Below, piece after piece: positions 12,844 to 25,289 of a stretch of DNA of 64,000 nucleotides. A program made the translations under genes and the position numbers. Origin of the DNA: Elmis aenea (Eukaryota; Arthropoda; Insecta; Coleoptera; Elmidae); assembly GCA_947652605.1 (NCBI GenBank), contig OX393577.1:69588108-69652107 (forward strand). The letters are read 5' to 3'. Positions within the stretch are counted from its first letter, which is position 1, and each line of letters opens with the position of its first letter. The notes below the pieces were generated by a model. That model was not told the DNA's origin. It saw nothing but the letters and a program-made list of their open reading frames with translations, and did no database searches.

Positions 12844-13130
12844 TTTTTTGTGCGATCAAATTAAAAACAATTTAAATTTTTAGTAATTTTCAAAATTATA
12901 GGTTAGAAACTACGTGACATTCTGTCACTGACAGATGACGGCGTATGTACTGCATTACCGGCCCTCTCCTTAGCAACGGCCGTAAAAGTTACTTTTTCGG
13001 CCGTTGCTAAGGGTAACGGCCTGAAAAGTAACTTTTACGGCCGTTGCTAAGGATAGGGCCGGTAATGCAGTACTTTATGGTTGCTAACGCGTCCGTCAAA
13101 CAGCTGTTTCTAGTACGATCGCACAAAAAA
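12844..13130. mobile_element. Fold-back element with nested palindrome
   Basis: Outer 14-bp perfect inverted repeats ttttttgtgcgatc (12844-12857) and gatcgcacaaaaaa (13117-13130) enclose a much longer GC-rich inverted repeat. Left arm 12947-12992 pairs with right arm 13028-13073 over 46 bp with one mismatch. The loop contains a third copy of the block cttagcaacggccg in inverted orientation (around 12998-13013), so two alternative hairpins are possible. No coding capacity. Probably a MITE or fold-back transposon; superfamily not assigned because I could not see a clear target duplication. Confidence 0.8.
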
Positions 13131-16100
13131 GAGTTTATTCACATTAGATTTTTTTAAATGAAGAATCTGTTAAAGAAAGCTTTACCGTTTTTGTTACAAT
13201 CATCTCTTTACCAGTAGCATCTTCCATACACAATTATGATATTCATAGAAAATAAGATTGCTACTGATGGAGAGACAAGAGTCTTGAAAGTGTTCTAGCA
13301 TTTCTACAAGATATCTATTAAGAAAATGTAATTGATTTTTAATTAAACTTTCTTATATCATTAAATGAATCATTCAAATAATTGAAGTATATTTATATAT
13401 TGATTTCAGTTATTTATCTTTATAAATGAAGTTTGATATCTACAAAAATTTTGGAAATTAACCACAGCCTATTTTTTTTTGCTCTTACTTATTTCTCAGG
13501 TATACATTTCCTCATCATTTTGCAAGAATTTTTTCTTAATTTTAGGATTTATTGTAAAGTTTCTCAGCGCCCTTGACAGGTAACTCAGAATAAGTCGGCA
13601 TCATTTTCAGCGATATTATTTTTAATCATGAACAACTCCGACATTTAAATAGAATTTTATTTAGTTTTTTTTATCATACGTCTACACTAAATTGATATTT
13701 TGCACATAGCAAATTTTACGAGCGACTATACTGCCGAAGCCAAACCCCGTCGTATAGGAAATCGCTGGGCTATAAAAAGTTTGGATTTTATGTCGTAAAG
13801 TGTCGTTCTTACACCATACCGCGGCCATAAAACTTTTATAATTAATAATGGCAACGCAAAATTAGAAATAAAGCCGCCATAATCACGATTTATTAAATAT
13901 TACGGCGACATAAATTATACCGTAATTGCCCAATCTAGATTAAAAACTATAAAATTGGAGCAAAAACGATGCTGTATCAAGTTTAAGATATCTAATTCAG
14001 ATTACATTCATTTTTAATTAATAAACACTGAAACACAACTGGCAAAAAAACATTGGCTAAACGAGGAGCAAGGTGAATTTGTTGAGAATAAAAAACAGTG
14101 TTAATATTTCCAAGACTTTACGTTAAATATGGTAAAAGCAACACGTGACTATTTTTACTTTCGCCTTTCTAAAAGCTCCCAACCGATATTCTTTTGGAAT
14201 ACTTGCAAATTAATGGTGCAAAGCAAGGGCAATTTATCTCCTCATCGGACAAAAATTTTCTACTCCGCAAGTTTTTTAAGCAAAAAAAATCAGAAGTCAC
14301 TCATTGCCGAGTCAGGTGAGCACTGTGAATGCTCTACTACTTCTAAATTTTTACAGCAAAAACCTGGAGAGTTGAAGTTTCCGTATGCAAAGATGCAATA
14401 ACTTGATAGTTGTATAATCACTTTCTCTGCTTGATTTTTTTCTTATTCTAAATAAGTTGAGCTTGATTCACGTACCACCAAAATTCAAACACTAAATTTA
14501 ATAGTGACACTCGTTCATTTCAAAATATACAAACCGTAAATGCCAAATTATTGGAACATATCCAAGCAATTTTGAAAAACATCAAATCAGTAACTTTATT
14601 GCATTGCAAAAACTAAACAGGAACGATTCTATAATTTATATATTTACGTTATAAGGTCACCTCTGAGCCAGGTTTTTATCCAAAGTATTTTATTATAGAA
14701 CACATTACGATAATATTTCTGCAAGGAGAATCAATACGCTGGTTGGTTGATTTTATCGATGTACATGTGGTTTGAGAACGTCAAAAAACCATCATAATAA
14801 AATTAATGCAAGATAACACGATAACGTAAATAAAGAAGGCAAACTCTTGCGGTATTTTTAAATCAATACGATTCATTGCTGCGAGCATTCGAGATGAAAT
14901 TATAAAAGATTTAGAATTGGTTTTTTGTATCATTACGTGTTGTCCACCAATTGGTTTATAGGGGATGTTTCTACTATCTATTAAACGACACATTTGAGAT
15001 GGTAGGTATGTATTGATCCCTAAAACACCCGGTGTATGTTTAAATGCACTCTTCATTATAAAACTGTACAAATAAAATTATCGAGTATCAAACAACGATG
15101 TACCTGTATTTTTCTTTGCTAAATCCAGCTAAGAAATTGTTTAAAGCCAACTCTAAAAACCTCCGAAATTGTAACCCAATATGCTAATAATGTTAGACAC
15201 GAGTTATGCAATTACCTAAGAGGCGGCAGCATCGCAATGTCAAGACCTCAAATTGGCGAACGGTCGTCACCCTTATATCAAATAATTATAGGTTGGCAAC
15301 AACAACAAAAAAAAACTGCTAAGGCGTGTGTTAAACATATAATTATATTTTGTAAAAGTGTTTCGATATCACCTGACATTAATAACGAATTTTTACCATC
15401 GTATAGTTTTTTTTTTTGCGAAAGTCGTAGTTCCAAATACGTGCATAATATTTATTTATAACGGTTAAAAATTGCTAATCAAAATGAACTAAAAGCACGA
15501 TAAACCAAGGCCTGTAGAACTAAAATTCAAGCCAATCTAATTTTTATTTGAGTACCTAATCAAAAACTGCATCGAAGGATATATCTTAATGCGAGTTCAT
15601 TACCATTTTATAAACGATTATTTTTATACCATAATTATTTATAAGCATGCACGTGCAAAACAATCAACGTCCATTTCAATTCTTGTAACATTTACAGTTA
15701 TTTCCAACGAGTTAATATAGCATTAAGGTTGCATTTCTGCAAGTGAATATACTCTACATCGTGCACAGAAAAAAAAAAGAAGTTAAAACTGTTTCAGTTG
15801 AACAAGATTACAGTATTCTCAATGGTAATAAAACAAATATATACAAGTAAAAGATATTTATGTGAAGGCATAACGAAAAATATATAAAAACGCAGCTTTT
15901 TAGGTTCACGAGTCGTATACAATTACTGTAAAGACTTGTCTTAAGTATATAAATAACGATTAAATATGTCGTTAGCAATCTATTAATTGACAGAACAATA
16001 AATCAACCGTCGGTTAGTAGTTTTCTAAAGTAGTAATCTTCAGCTATAAATAATTCGTGTTGATGTTGTTTGTTAGCAAACATGCAAATTTGGATAGATA

Positions 16101-16222
16101 TATTAGTTGATTACATTTATTAAAACCTACAAATTTTTAATAAAATTTTGTGCAACTATAAGGAAATTCAAGTTTCTTGAATATTTATTTTAAAAAAAAG
16201 TTCCCTGAAGATGGGCAAAGGA
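13131..16222. other. Non-coding stretch
   Basis: No supported gene. The segment 13725-13950 is richer in GC and holds several CATAAA/TTTATG motifs (e.g. gccataaaac, gacataaat, ttttatgtcg), a pattern seen in insect enhancers, but this is only suggestive. Open frames at 14129-14401, 14781-15071 and 15237-15461 have no recognisable domain. Confidence 0.45.
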
Positions 16223-16415
16223 CAGTGCCGGATTAAGGTTGTCGTGGGCCCTAGGCCGAAAGGTAGAATGAGCCCCTGGTTAGGGTGTTGAGCAAAAACA
16301 GTTACTAAAAAACTGGTAAGCTAAAAAAAAGGTCGTCGCCCTCATTATACCTAGAAAATGTTGAGTTATATCCCTAGGTCCGGGCGTACTCAGCCTATAC
16401 AGAAATCCGGCACTG
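16223..16415. mobile_element. hAT-type MITE, 193 bp
   Basis: Starts CAGTGCCGGAT and ends ATCCGGCACTG (11-bp perfect terminal inverted repeats). The flanking octamers gcaaagga (16215-16222) and acaaagaa (16416-16423) agree at 6 of 8 positions, consistent with an aged 8-bp hAT target duplication. The interior contains 'gggccctaggcc', typical of the CAG-starting hAT MITEs also seen at 16822 and 34043. The 93-codon frame at 16280-16561 lies across its right end and is not a gene. Confidence 0.75.
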
Positions 16416-16821
16416 ACAAAGAAAGTATTATAAATGCTTGAATTAACAATTAATGTTTTCCACGTTTGATACTCGAAAGTTTCATAAAGGATAACTACAG
16501 TATTAGACCAACAAACGTTACAAATGATCCTAATATCATTTCCGGTCCGTGAAAAAGCCATTTGATATAACTAATGAAAAAGGACGACGCTCTGGGGATG
16601 GCGACCCAAAAAAATGCAGACCATTGTACTAATGTTTACAGCATCATTCCAGGTTTATCACTTCACACTTCATTTGCGCCTTATTCATCCGACTTGTACT
16701 GAAATATCTACGGATCGTATTTTCAGACGTCAGGAATATACTTATTATAAATGGATATTGGCTCTTTGCTATAAGCTATAACGTTAGACCAAAACACGTC
16801 GCGGAAGATAACCCAGCATAC

Positions 16822-17064
16822 CAGGACCGGTCATCTATAAATCGGGGCCCAGGTGTAACAACTGTTTTAGGGGCCCCTATAAAAAAATTTACGCTTTGTG
16901 CGTGCCACAAAATTTGCAAAGTTAATTAAGTACGTGCCCTAAGTCGGAAGTCGGGGTGCGTTATGCGTGTTACAAAATTTGCAAAATAATTTAAATACAT
17001 GCCATTTTTGGGGCCCTCAAGTCGGGGGCCCGGGTGCATCGCACCCCACACTTAACCGGCCCTG
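16822..17064. mobile_element. hAT-type MITE, 243 bp (complete copy)
   Basis: Starts CAGGACCGG and ends CCGGCCCTG. Flanking octamers CAGCATAC (16814-16821) and CAGTATAC (17065-17072) match at 7 of 8, an 8-bp hAT-type target duplication. Inside, a block of about 70 bp (cgtgcc/cgtgtt + acaaaatttgcaaa + aagtacgtgcc-like) is present twice in direct orientation. A truncated relative lies at 34043-34168. Confidence 0.82.
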
Positions 17065-17199
17065 CAGTATACGCAACACATAAACGCACCATACGAAAAA
17101 GCCATAAAAATACACTTTTTCCGTTGTTTACTACCAGCTCTAGCGGCAATAACACTCGGCGCGTTAAATTTAATATAAAATCATGTGAAAAAAACTTAC

Positions 17200-17265
17200 C
17201 TCTTCAGGGTCGATGTACGCACTTGGTCCAAGTCTTAAAGGATAAGGTACAGGTAATCCACGCCT
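17200..17265 (-). CDS. Internal 66-nt coding exon of an unidentified gene
   Basis: On the minus strand the segment is bounded by a strong acceptor (pyrimidine-rich tract, then TTACAG) and a strong donor (GAAGAG|GTAAGTTT). Exactly one of the three frames is open, giving 22 codons that include GLPVPYPLRLGPSAYIDPEE. The two other frames contain stops, and codon composition stands out from the AT-rich surroundings. Phase is 0 at both ends, so the exon could be skipped without frameshift. I do not recognise the protein family; flanking exons must lie in long introns or outside the window. Confidence 0.6.
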
Positions 17266-19689
17266 CTGTAAGACAAAGAAAGAAAAGTTAATTATTACCG
17301 AAAAACTCGAAACTTTTTCTTTTGGTTAAGAATTGGAGCTGGTTACCGAACATTTTTCAGTGTTATGCGTGCAGAAACGTAATCCATCATCGTTAGTTGG
17401 GCACCGGCACAGTCCTGTGCGTAACAAAGTTATGAAAAATTATTACCGACATCGAAGAATAAGACCAGAATATTAGAATAGAAAAATAACATTAAAAATA
17501 AATTTTACAACACAAAAAACAAAAAATAATTACAAGTTTCTAAAAGTTTCAAGAAGTTTCTATAATGCTTTTTTTTTGTAATTATCTCACTATCTTCAAC
17601 CATCATCACTGAATGTACCTACCTATAACCTAATTATCGTACATATAATTTTCTTCAAGATCCTATCTCGTCCCTAAACAATATTCACATCATTCAACTT
17701 TCAAATATTCAACTGGCTGTGCAATCTAATTCGTCAGCCAACATTTTCTAATATCAAGTGACTCGTTAATGCAAAGTAGGTTCTTTCAGGGCACTGTGAT
17801 AAAACAAAGGCACAATTAAAAACAAATCAATCACATTCCCTATATGTCATATCGGGGCATATAATCTAAGTTGTAATTTATCTTACTGCCACTGGCTGCT
17901 CACAGCCAAACAAAATGATGAATGCGCATGGAATACTGTTTTATTATTCCTGCAACTTAACCAGTAATTGAACATATCGTATTACAATTTATGGTTATGT
18001 AGGTAAAGCGTAAATTACATGATAATCGCACGATAATACATCTATTGCTAACAAGAATATGTAAATCTGACACCAAACTAAATACAAGGATTATAAATTA
18101 TAGATTTGTGCCTCCATACACAGGATGAAAACAAAATTTCATCTATACTTAACTCCTTGATAATCAGAAATTTTCGAAAACAAGTCACTGTAATTATGAA
18201 TTCTTCAAACTACAAAATGAAAAGGAAAAAAAGTATAACATTTTCTCAAACCCCTCTAACGCGAACTTACCACAAAGTCAATTAAAATTCTGTTTTTTAT
18301 TTTACTTCCCCCGTCCAAACCGAAGATTTGTAATTAAAATTTTTACAATAACCACAATTACTAAACTGAAAGACTTTTAATTAGTGAATAAAATAACTCG
18401 GGAATAAGATTTAAATTGGAGCTTGTGCCGATGACATCCGGGTTTTCTTAAGTTTCAACAGTAACAAATCATTAATATAAAACGACTTTGGGAATAATTA
18501 CAGCAGAATTATGGAAAATATTGAAATCGCCGGAATTCTTAATTCAAATTTGAATTATTTTGTACAAATGAACCGACGAAATTATACACATAGAATTAAA
18601 GCGATTGCCATTTTAATGTTTTGTTATGGTAATCAAACTTTTACCTTTAAATACAATGTTATATTTTTATATTAAACAAAAATACGATGACAATTGAGTG
18701 TTAAGATTCGTTCATTGCACCAACTTGCATTGAAAATTTTTGAAAAACGAGCAATCAAATTGTTTTACCATACACAGAGCTTCAAAACATGACCCTAATT
18801 ATTTGCAAATCAAGAGAAAAAGTGTTGAGTGTAAGAAAAAAGCATGGTCCATTAATTTCAGTGACTTCAACCAAAAGTAACAAGGTTAGTTATAAATGTA
18901 CTCGGTAGGTGGTCGAAGTGGAGTTCACCCATGCAGAGCATTCCTTGAGTGAAATTCATGACTGAGCAAATTGCATGGTACGCATTACATCCAGTATTGT
19001 CGAAATTCGCTATGTAATTGAACTTGGAAACACTACATTCAGTCGAAAACAAAGGGCAGGCAACATGCGGCAATCGTGTAACCACAAACTAAATAACCTG
19101 GAATATTAACGTACACAAGAGGAAAATAGCGATACACTATTTAATTTAACTGTTTGGCATTCAAATTTAATATAAGGGAGCCCGGAAAGACATCAGTTAT
19201 TATTCGAACTGTGTTCTTAGCTCAGTTTGTGCCAGAAAAAATTCGCATAAACATCTTGGAATCCTTATTTTATTTACTTCTGATATCGAAGTAAAGTTTT
19301 ATGCCACAATTTTTTCTTTCTTCCAAACATAACATGTCAAAGCTTGAAAAATTGATGAAGAACACTTCTCCATAGCATGCTACTTTTTTACGATCAGGGC
19401 ATGAATGCAATCAAAGCCAATGAGTCGATTATCAAACTTTATGGAGAAGAGCTGTAAGTCGTCATTCGGCATTTGGAAATTCAAAACTGGGCATGGATGT
19501 TTGAGGAACGCTCCTAAGTCGTAAAAGCCCTCAAAACTGTATGATGATGTACTAAAATCATTAGTTGAATTAGATCTTCGACAAACCATAGGTGCATCAT
19601 CGCTGAAATAGTTCCCCATCCATGGTTCACAGTACAACAAAACAGTCAGAAGTTTTGAATATGAGTAAGAGAACCTAAATAACAGCTAT
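17266..19689. other. Non-coding stretch
   Basis: No supported feature. Minus-strand open frames at 18867-19085 (72 codons) and 19380-19640 (86 codons) read somewhat protein-like but have no recognisable domain, no splice sites that I trust, and lengths compatible with chance. Confidence 0.4.
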
Positions 19690-20040
19690 GGAAATAACAT
19701 TCTCCACCTAACTATAAAGAGGCGCAAGATTTAAAAGGGGAAGGAAAATACTTAAAAAAGGAATATACAAAACAGGCCAAGAAATAAAAGGATCAAGGTA
19801 GAAGATGTAAAAACAGAAATAATAAAGAATGTAGGAAAAAAACAGTTAAAATGAATCGGCCATATAGAAACAAGAAATAATGAAACAGTAGCCATGTAGG
19901 AGATATAAGTAGAAGCCCTAGAAAAGATCAGAAAATGGATTATTCGAACAGAATAGAATAACTAGCACAAAAAAACAAAGGGAAAAAATGTGCGTTCAGG
20001 CTAAAAAAATTAGTAGAAGAAGAAAAAAAACAGGCATTAA
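19690..20040 (+). pseudogene. Decayed 3' end of a non-LTR retrotransposon ORF2
   Basis: One frame reads KRIKVEDVKTEIIKNVGKKQ then LK-stop-IGHIE, which corresponds to the segment with KRRQLKW-GH-motif that follows reverse transcriptase in the same family as the relics at 21.1 and 40.2 kb. Several in-frame stops follow. The region is purine-rich as expected for the 3' part of such elements. No complete element ends are visible. Confidence 0.5.
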
Positions 20041-21059
20041 AATGTTGCATTAAAGTTCCTTTCAATATTAGAATTTGTTGTTAAGAATGGATGCAAACAA
20101 AACACTGTTTAATACTTTTGGCACATCACACAACTTTAACATTCCATGAAATTGCCAATATTTCTGAAAGCTCTTAAAAATTAAAGTCTATGATTTTATT
20201 TGTAGAGGTTGGTGTACGCAGTTGTGGGAAAAATAAACATATTTGCAGTGAAGCGTACATGTTGTGGTAGAATTTCGACAAATCCATTCATATATCGAAA
20301 CCGATGCACCACACAGTGTTTGATAAACATTATGGAGAGCCTAATTAATTAGATTTGTATCCAACGTGCCTCAAAAATACTTCCAAATAGATGAACAACC
20401 AATGCAATGAAATATTATGGATGCAGAACAGGTTACCAGCGGAAGCTTGCAAGTCATAAGTAACAGTGAATTGAAAGCAATTGCACATAACCGACTTAGC
20501 GATTTCGCAACTGGTGAAAGGATTCTAACATTTGTATTAAAATGTTTATAGTAATGGGGCCCCTATTTAAATTTACGTGCGCTAAACTCCAATGGGCGCG
20601 TGCATAGTGCATTTTTATTAGCTACCTCGCGGGTATTATATCGTTAAGACTACACCCAAGCGTATAACTCTAATAAAACCTCTCTTTGATTAATAAATTA
20701 CGAAGAAACTTAACATATCCCGACCTGTGCTTGCGTTAACATAAAAAAAATTACAACAGAAAGTCACGTCAGCATGTGTCGGAACACGAAATTAGGTGTC
20801 GAAATTGATGTCTTTCAGATAACTAACTCATTAAACAACAGAGAAGCGTAACTATCGCGATTACAATCGGAAAGACAAAAGAAACGTCCATAAATTTTTA
20901 ATTGCTCCCGGAGGTCGGTTGTGGAACAACTCGGAACCTTCACACACAGCTCCGCAATCCGTAAAATCGTCTATTATTTATCCCACAAATGTTGGAATTA
21001 TTTACGTGACTCGTTTTCGAATAATTTTACAGGGCGGCCCAAAATTCTGGATCCAAAAG
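20041..21059. other. Non-coding stretch
   Basis: No supported gene. The 111-codon plus-strand frame at 20921-21256 is an antisense shadow of the retrotransposon relic that begins at 21060. A GC-richer patch at 20560-20650 has no assignable function. Confidence 0.45.
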
Positions 21060-21640
21060 CTGCGGAATTTACTTTGTTAAGTGTTGAGTTGTGTTGTGCT
21101 GACTTTTTTCATGTTTTTTTTTGTCTTGCGCTAGCTTTTTATCTCTTTCCTTATGATGTTTCTATCCGTTACTGCTTTTTTAACTTTCCTTGCCAGGTTT
21201 TCTTGGTCTACCTCTTTTGTTTTTTCCCTGTGACCTTGCTTCATAGTCTTTTCTAGTTAACCTTTCTTTAAGCATCCTATAAATGTGACCCAACCATCCC
21301 AGCTGTCTCTCTTGTATTTTTGTTTCAACTGATTTTATCTTTAATTGTTCTCTATATGTTTCGTTTCTAATTCTATCTTTTTTTGTTTTTCCTTGAATTT
21401 TTCTTAGAAATCTCATTTCTGCTGCATTCACTCGGCTACTATTTTTATTTATGAGTGTTCACGTTTCGCTTCTGTATAAAAGTGCCGGAGTTACTACCTT
21501 TTTGGCCACTCTACTGTTGTTCGTTTTGGGACTATTTCCGAAAAAGGTTGTTTTTTAAGTGTTAAATATTCTTCCCAAATTTCCTGTCCTTTCGCTGATT
21601 TCCTAGTCCATTCCTCCATTTTTATCTATTTTATTTACTT
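21060..21640 (-). pseudogene. Non-LTR retrotransposon ORF2 C-terminal relic
   Basis: Minus strand. Upstream part reads VTPALLYRSET-stop-TLINK, then an intact stretch of 83 codons (21180-21431) with NAAEMRFLRKIQGKTKKDRI, KIQERQLGWLGHIYRM and GKNKRGRPRKPG, then after a frameshift VTDRNIIRKEIKS. This is the conserved tail after the reverse transcriptase in a widespread animal non-LTR family ('endonuclease-reverse transcriptase' annotations): ALLYGSETW, then NAAEMRFLR, then LGW-GH-RM, then GRPR. Stops and shifts show that it is inactive; it is 5' truncated as usual for LINEs. Confidence 0.75.
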
Positions 21641-23429
21641 AAATCTTTGAAATTACCGCAAATGCTTGATAATTTTGCAAGTTAGAGGGAAGAAAACATG
21701 TATACAAGGCAAATTGTCGCTGCTCTAAACTTTTAAAACAACGTGAACATACAGTTAGTAAAAGTCCATAACGCTTGTAATGATAATCGTTCTGCTAAAT
21801 TTACACAACAAAGCAAATCAATAACATGACTTCTAATGTATAATACATCTCCTACATCTTTGTTTTGAAGTTATATCGAAAAGGAAATAACTAAGTTAAG
21901 CTTGTTCAAACACAACAAAGGCTTTGCGTAGCTGTTTAAAATACGACATAGCGTCGTATAACTTTTTCTTTGCTTTCAAATAGTTTTCCAAGAAACATTA
22001 TTTATAACAAGTTAAAAGTTTGAACTTTCTTCCGAGGTAAAAACACAATAAAATAAGGAAATATGTTTTTTATTTAGGGATGAATAACAGTTCCTTAACA
22101 GATCAATACAGGACTGATAATTTGTGCTCAGTCTTGTCTATATTAGAGCATCAAAAGCTCATCTATTTAATGGAATATTTGGCTTAAACTTAAGAAAACT
22201 TCTACAACCCACTGCTAGATAAAAGAGATAATAAAGGCATGGGAAATTACGTGAAAAAATAAAATGGTATTATTAAGATTTAGAAGATATTAAGAACTTC
22301 GAAAATTTTTGAAATTAAAGCGCTCGGCTTAATACTTCAAATTTCGTTTTTATTTCAAGCTTTTGCTTGTTTTTCATGGTAGTTGGCAGACTTTGACGTG
22401 GTTTTTCATGTTAATATTTTAGTGTCTTCCGGTAATCAAGCCATGCTTCATTTTAAAGTATACCACCAGGGGTTGATTATGGGATCTAGCTAAATTAATA
22501 TTTTAGGTTAACAGGCAAGGGGTTTTAACAGTGCCCTGGAGCACAATCAGTGATGTGGCCTGTGACATGTCAACTATAGAGCGAAGTTCGGTGGAGTGTT
22601 TTGTTTCATCATGGAATTTTCATTTGTATAATGGATTAAGCAATTATAAATATTGAGTAGCCTGCTGTGCACAGTACAAAACAATGCATCATTGAGTTCC
22701 TTTTTCAAAATTTATAATGGCTGGTGTGTTAACGTTGGAAAAATAAATAAAGACCCCAAAATCTTTTTTAAACCAAGCTGCGACCATTTCATTTTATTAA
22801 TTATTTTAATTTATTGGCAGTTAATATTATTAACCTAAGATAGGTTACCTTAATGTAATTATTTGACGATTACATTGAAATGAAAGTTTTTTTCCCTGGC
22901 TTTATTATAATGTGTTACAATTTCTTTAGGGCTTTTAATAAAGATCTCTTTAGGAAATGTATTGATAATACACCGAAATGGCACCTAAGGGAATACCAAT
23001 AAAATTCTATAGTGTAACATATTAATCATTAATAACAGAGACAGGTCTCTCTATTGTAAATATAATAATGGGGGAATTAATAACTTGAAAGCTTTTTTGT
23101 GTAATAAATTTCCGATTTGAATGCGTGTTAATGTAATGTCAGTATAATGCCGTTAGTAAATTGATACGTTGTATTACTGAATTTCGATGTTTATGCTCGC
23201 TGTGATGTTATATCTGTAATACATTGCTTTTTAAAGAATGTATTCTTCGTTTAAAGTAAGGTAAATGTCAACAATAAAAAGGGAATTTAAATTCGAAAAA
23301 GTTATAGTCGAGAAAATTAAATATGAGGCCCACAGTAAACAAGAAAATTAATGCTGAAAACTGAATCAACTTGGGAGATAATTTAATGAATAGTTAAGTT
23401 AATAAATTTAATTCCTGCTTCCTAGCTAG
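21641..23429. other. Non-coding stretch
   Basis: AT-rich; no exon, array or transposon end that I can support. The small frame at 22653-22838 is unremarkable. Confidence 0.5.
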
Positions 23430-24120
23430 CACCAGTCCTCGTCGGAAGAACTCAGGACTTGTTCTGAACTGCATTCGGGCACTTCACGTGCTAGGAAGCA
23501 GGAATAATGTTAAACTGGTATGGTGCCCAGGGCACACTAATATACCAGGTAACGAGAAGACAGATCGCCTAGCCAAAATTGGCAGCGAGACACCTTTCTT
23601 CGGACCAGAACCCGCAGTTGGTACATCCTATGGAACAGCCAAGCGTTGTCTTAATGACATATTAATACAAGGGCATAATGCTCATTGGAAAAAAGTTGAA
23701 GGACAAGCCCATTCTAAGGCTATCCTGTCAATGGTCTCTTAAGAAAAGACAGAAGAAATGCTCAGGATAAGCAGAGTAGACATCAGAGCAACCACAGGAC
23801 TCGTCACAGGACAATGTGGGCTAAACAAACACTTCTACATAATAAAGCTCTCAGAGACCAATATATGCAGAGGATGTGGCGAAGAAAAAGAAACTCCTCT
23901 TCACGTAATATGCCAGTGAAGGATTCACACCCTATCGGCATAGAGTTCTAGGGCTGGAAAAAGCCAACCAAGAAGAGTTAAGAAAAACACCCTTAAAGAA
24001 AATCCTGGAGTTTTTCAAAAACGCAGGACTCCTTTAAGAGGTTATCACCAGAGGGCACAATAGACCAACAGGTCGCAGTACAGAAACGCGAAAGGAGACC
24101 ACCTCCGCGGAAATAATAAA
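23430..24120 (+). pseudogene. 3' end of an RNase H-bearing non-LTR retrotransposon
   Basis: Three consecutive frames give the C-terminus of ORF2. (a) 23430-23742: end of an RNase H domain, SGLVLNCIRALHVLG then WCPGHTNIPGNEKTDRLAK (the conserved W-PGH-x4-GNE-x-AD-LA stretch), with D of 'AD' preserved. (b) About 23758-23919: CRGCGEEKETPLHVIC, the CCHC zinc motif found after RNase H in I/R1-like elements. (c) After a stop, GFTPYRHRVLGLEKANQEEL and KILEFFKNAGLL ending at a TAA near 24036. A short 3' UTR with agcacaat/ggtcgcag-type sequence and an A-rich end follow. 5' truncated, frameshifted, inactive. A different family from the GH-RM/GRPR relics. Confidence 0.82.
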
Positions 24121-24823
24121 AATAATACATTTAGTTTATTAATGTTTTAACAGTTACGATAGAAAATAAAATTTTATTTCGCAGAGTTTGCATATTATTT
24201 TACATACATTTTGATGATTATTAGCATTTGTTAAGGCTTTTTTGCGTATGGCAATCCAAATTTACATGCTTGTTTCGTGAATCACATTGTGTTTAAGAAA
24301 CGAACATTCGTCTTGGTGACAAAAGTTGTTTTGCGTTCAGTTAAATGCAGAATTACGTAATGTTGAAAAATGATGTGTAGCGAAGATTTCTTCTGGCAGT
24401 GTCAGTGAAAAACTGACGCCCCAGTTTTGACGAATACGTTCTACTTCCGTTCCACGCTTAAAAGCACTGCTTTTTGAAACTCATTTTATACGCTATGAAC
24501 TTTAGATTAATATATTTTTTTTGTCTGATGGCCGAGAAGTTTGTTTCCGGTGTTATTTTTCAGGCGAAGAGTCTTGGAAACTTGTGTTCTGCGTTGAAGC
24601 TTTTTGTAGTTGAGTTGGGCTGTGTTTGCGATACTTTTTGTTGGTTCAGTTCCTTCCGCTTGTGCAAACTATCTTATCAGGTTCGGTGCGGCAGTGGAAT
24701 AGTTTAATTACGAAAATGTCATCGCCAGCCACAATGGTATAATAAAGTATAACTGTCCGGAGTCCTGAGGCGTTTGAGTTCGTATAATACGTCTTCCCTA
24801 TGTAAGCGGTTTGCAGATAAGAT
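24121..24823. other. Non-coding or unresolved stretch
   Basis: No assignable gene. Two opposed open frames (24474-24707 plus; 24646-24834 minus, beginning MSIESYLQTAYIGKTYY) look moderately protein-like, and the second directly overlaps the end of the long minus-strand open frame that follows in this list. Confidence 0.3.
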
Positions 24824-25249
24824 TCAATGGACATTATGTAATAATGCTGTTGATTGATTTATGCATGGCCTACGTGTTATGCGGTAGTCGTGCTCTGAAT
24901 AATATTCTAAAATCAATTCGACCATAAATGACGCACATAAAAGCAGCAGGACTCCAAGACGATCATTAGGCGTAAAGTTAAAAATGTTTTTCTCATTTAC
25001 ACATTGCGGTGTTAAATTCAGCATGCTAATTGCGGCCCTAATGTTTATTATGGTCTGTTGTTTTTGTTGCACAGATAAACTCTTAAATTGTTCTTTGTTA
25101 TACAATTGTTGCTGAATAACCGCTTTTAAATTCTGGTTTACGATTTCTTGTAGGCAAAACTGCTGAATGTGTTGAGAGTAATTAATCTTTACCTTTATCG
25201 TTGGATGATTAACTAAAATCTTGGTTGTAATTTTGTGTGACTGGGCTAT
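24824..25249 (-). other. Long unexplained open frame, 141 codons
   Basis: Minus strand, open from just after a TAA (25250-25252) to TGA (24824-24826). The deduced peptide is Q/N/I/K-rich at the start (e.g. SQHIQQFCLQEIVNQNLKAV, VQQKQQTIINIRAAISMLNL) and more hydrophobic later (GVLLLLCASFMVELILEYY). A stop-free run of this length is unusual though not impossible here by chance. There is no early ATG, but TAGCCCAG near the 5' edge could be a splice acceptor. It could be a last exon, a decayed element protein or a chance frame. No family recognised. Confidence 0.28.
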
Positions 25250-25289
25250 TTAACGTTCGTAGATGGTTCTAATTATTTATTAATACGAT

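Noticed and set aside
18867..19640. Two minus-strand frames of 72 and 86 codons
   Set aside because: Length expected by chance in DNA of this composition and no domain recognised.
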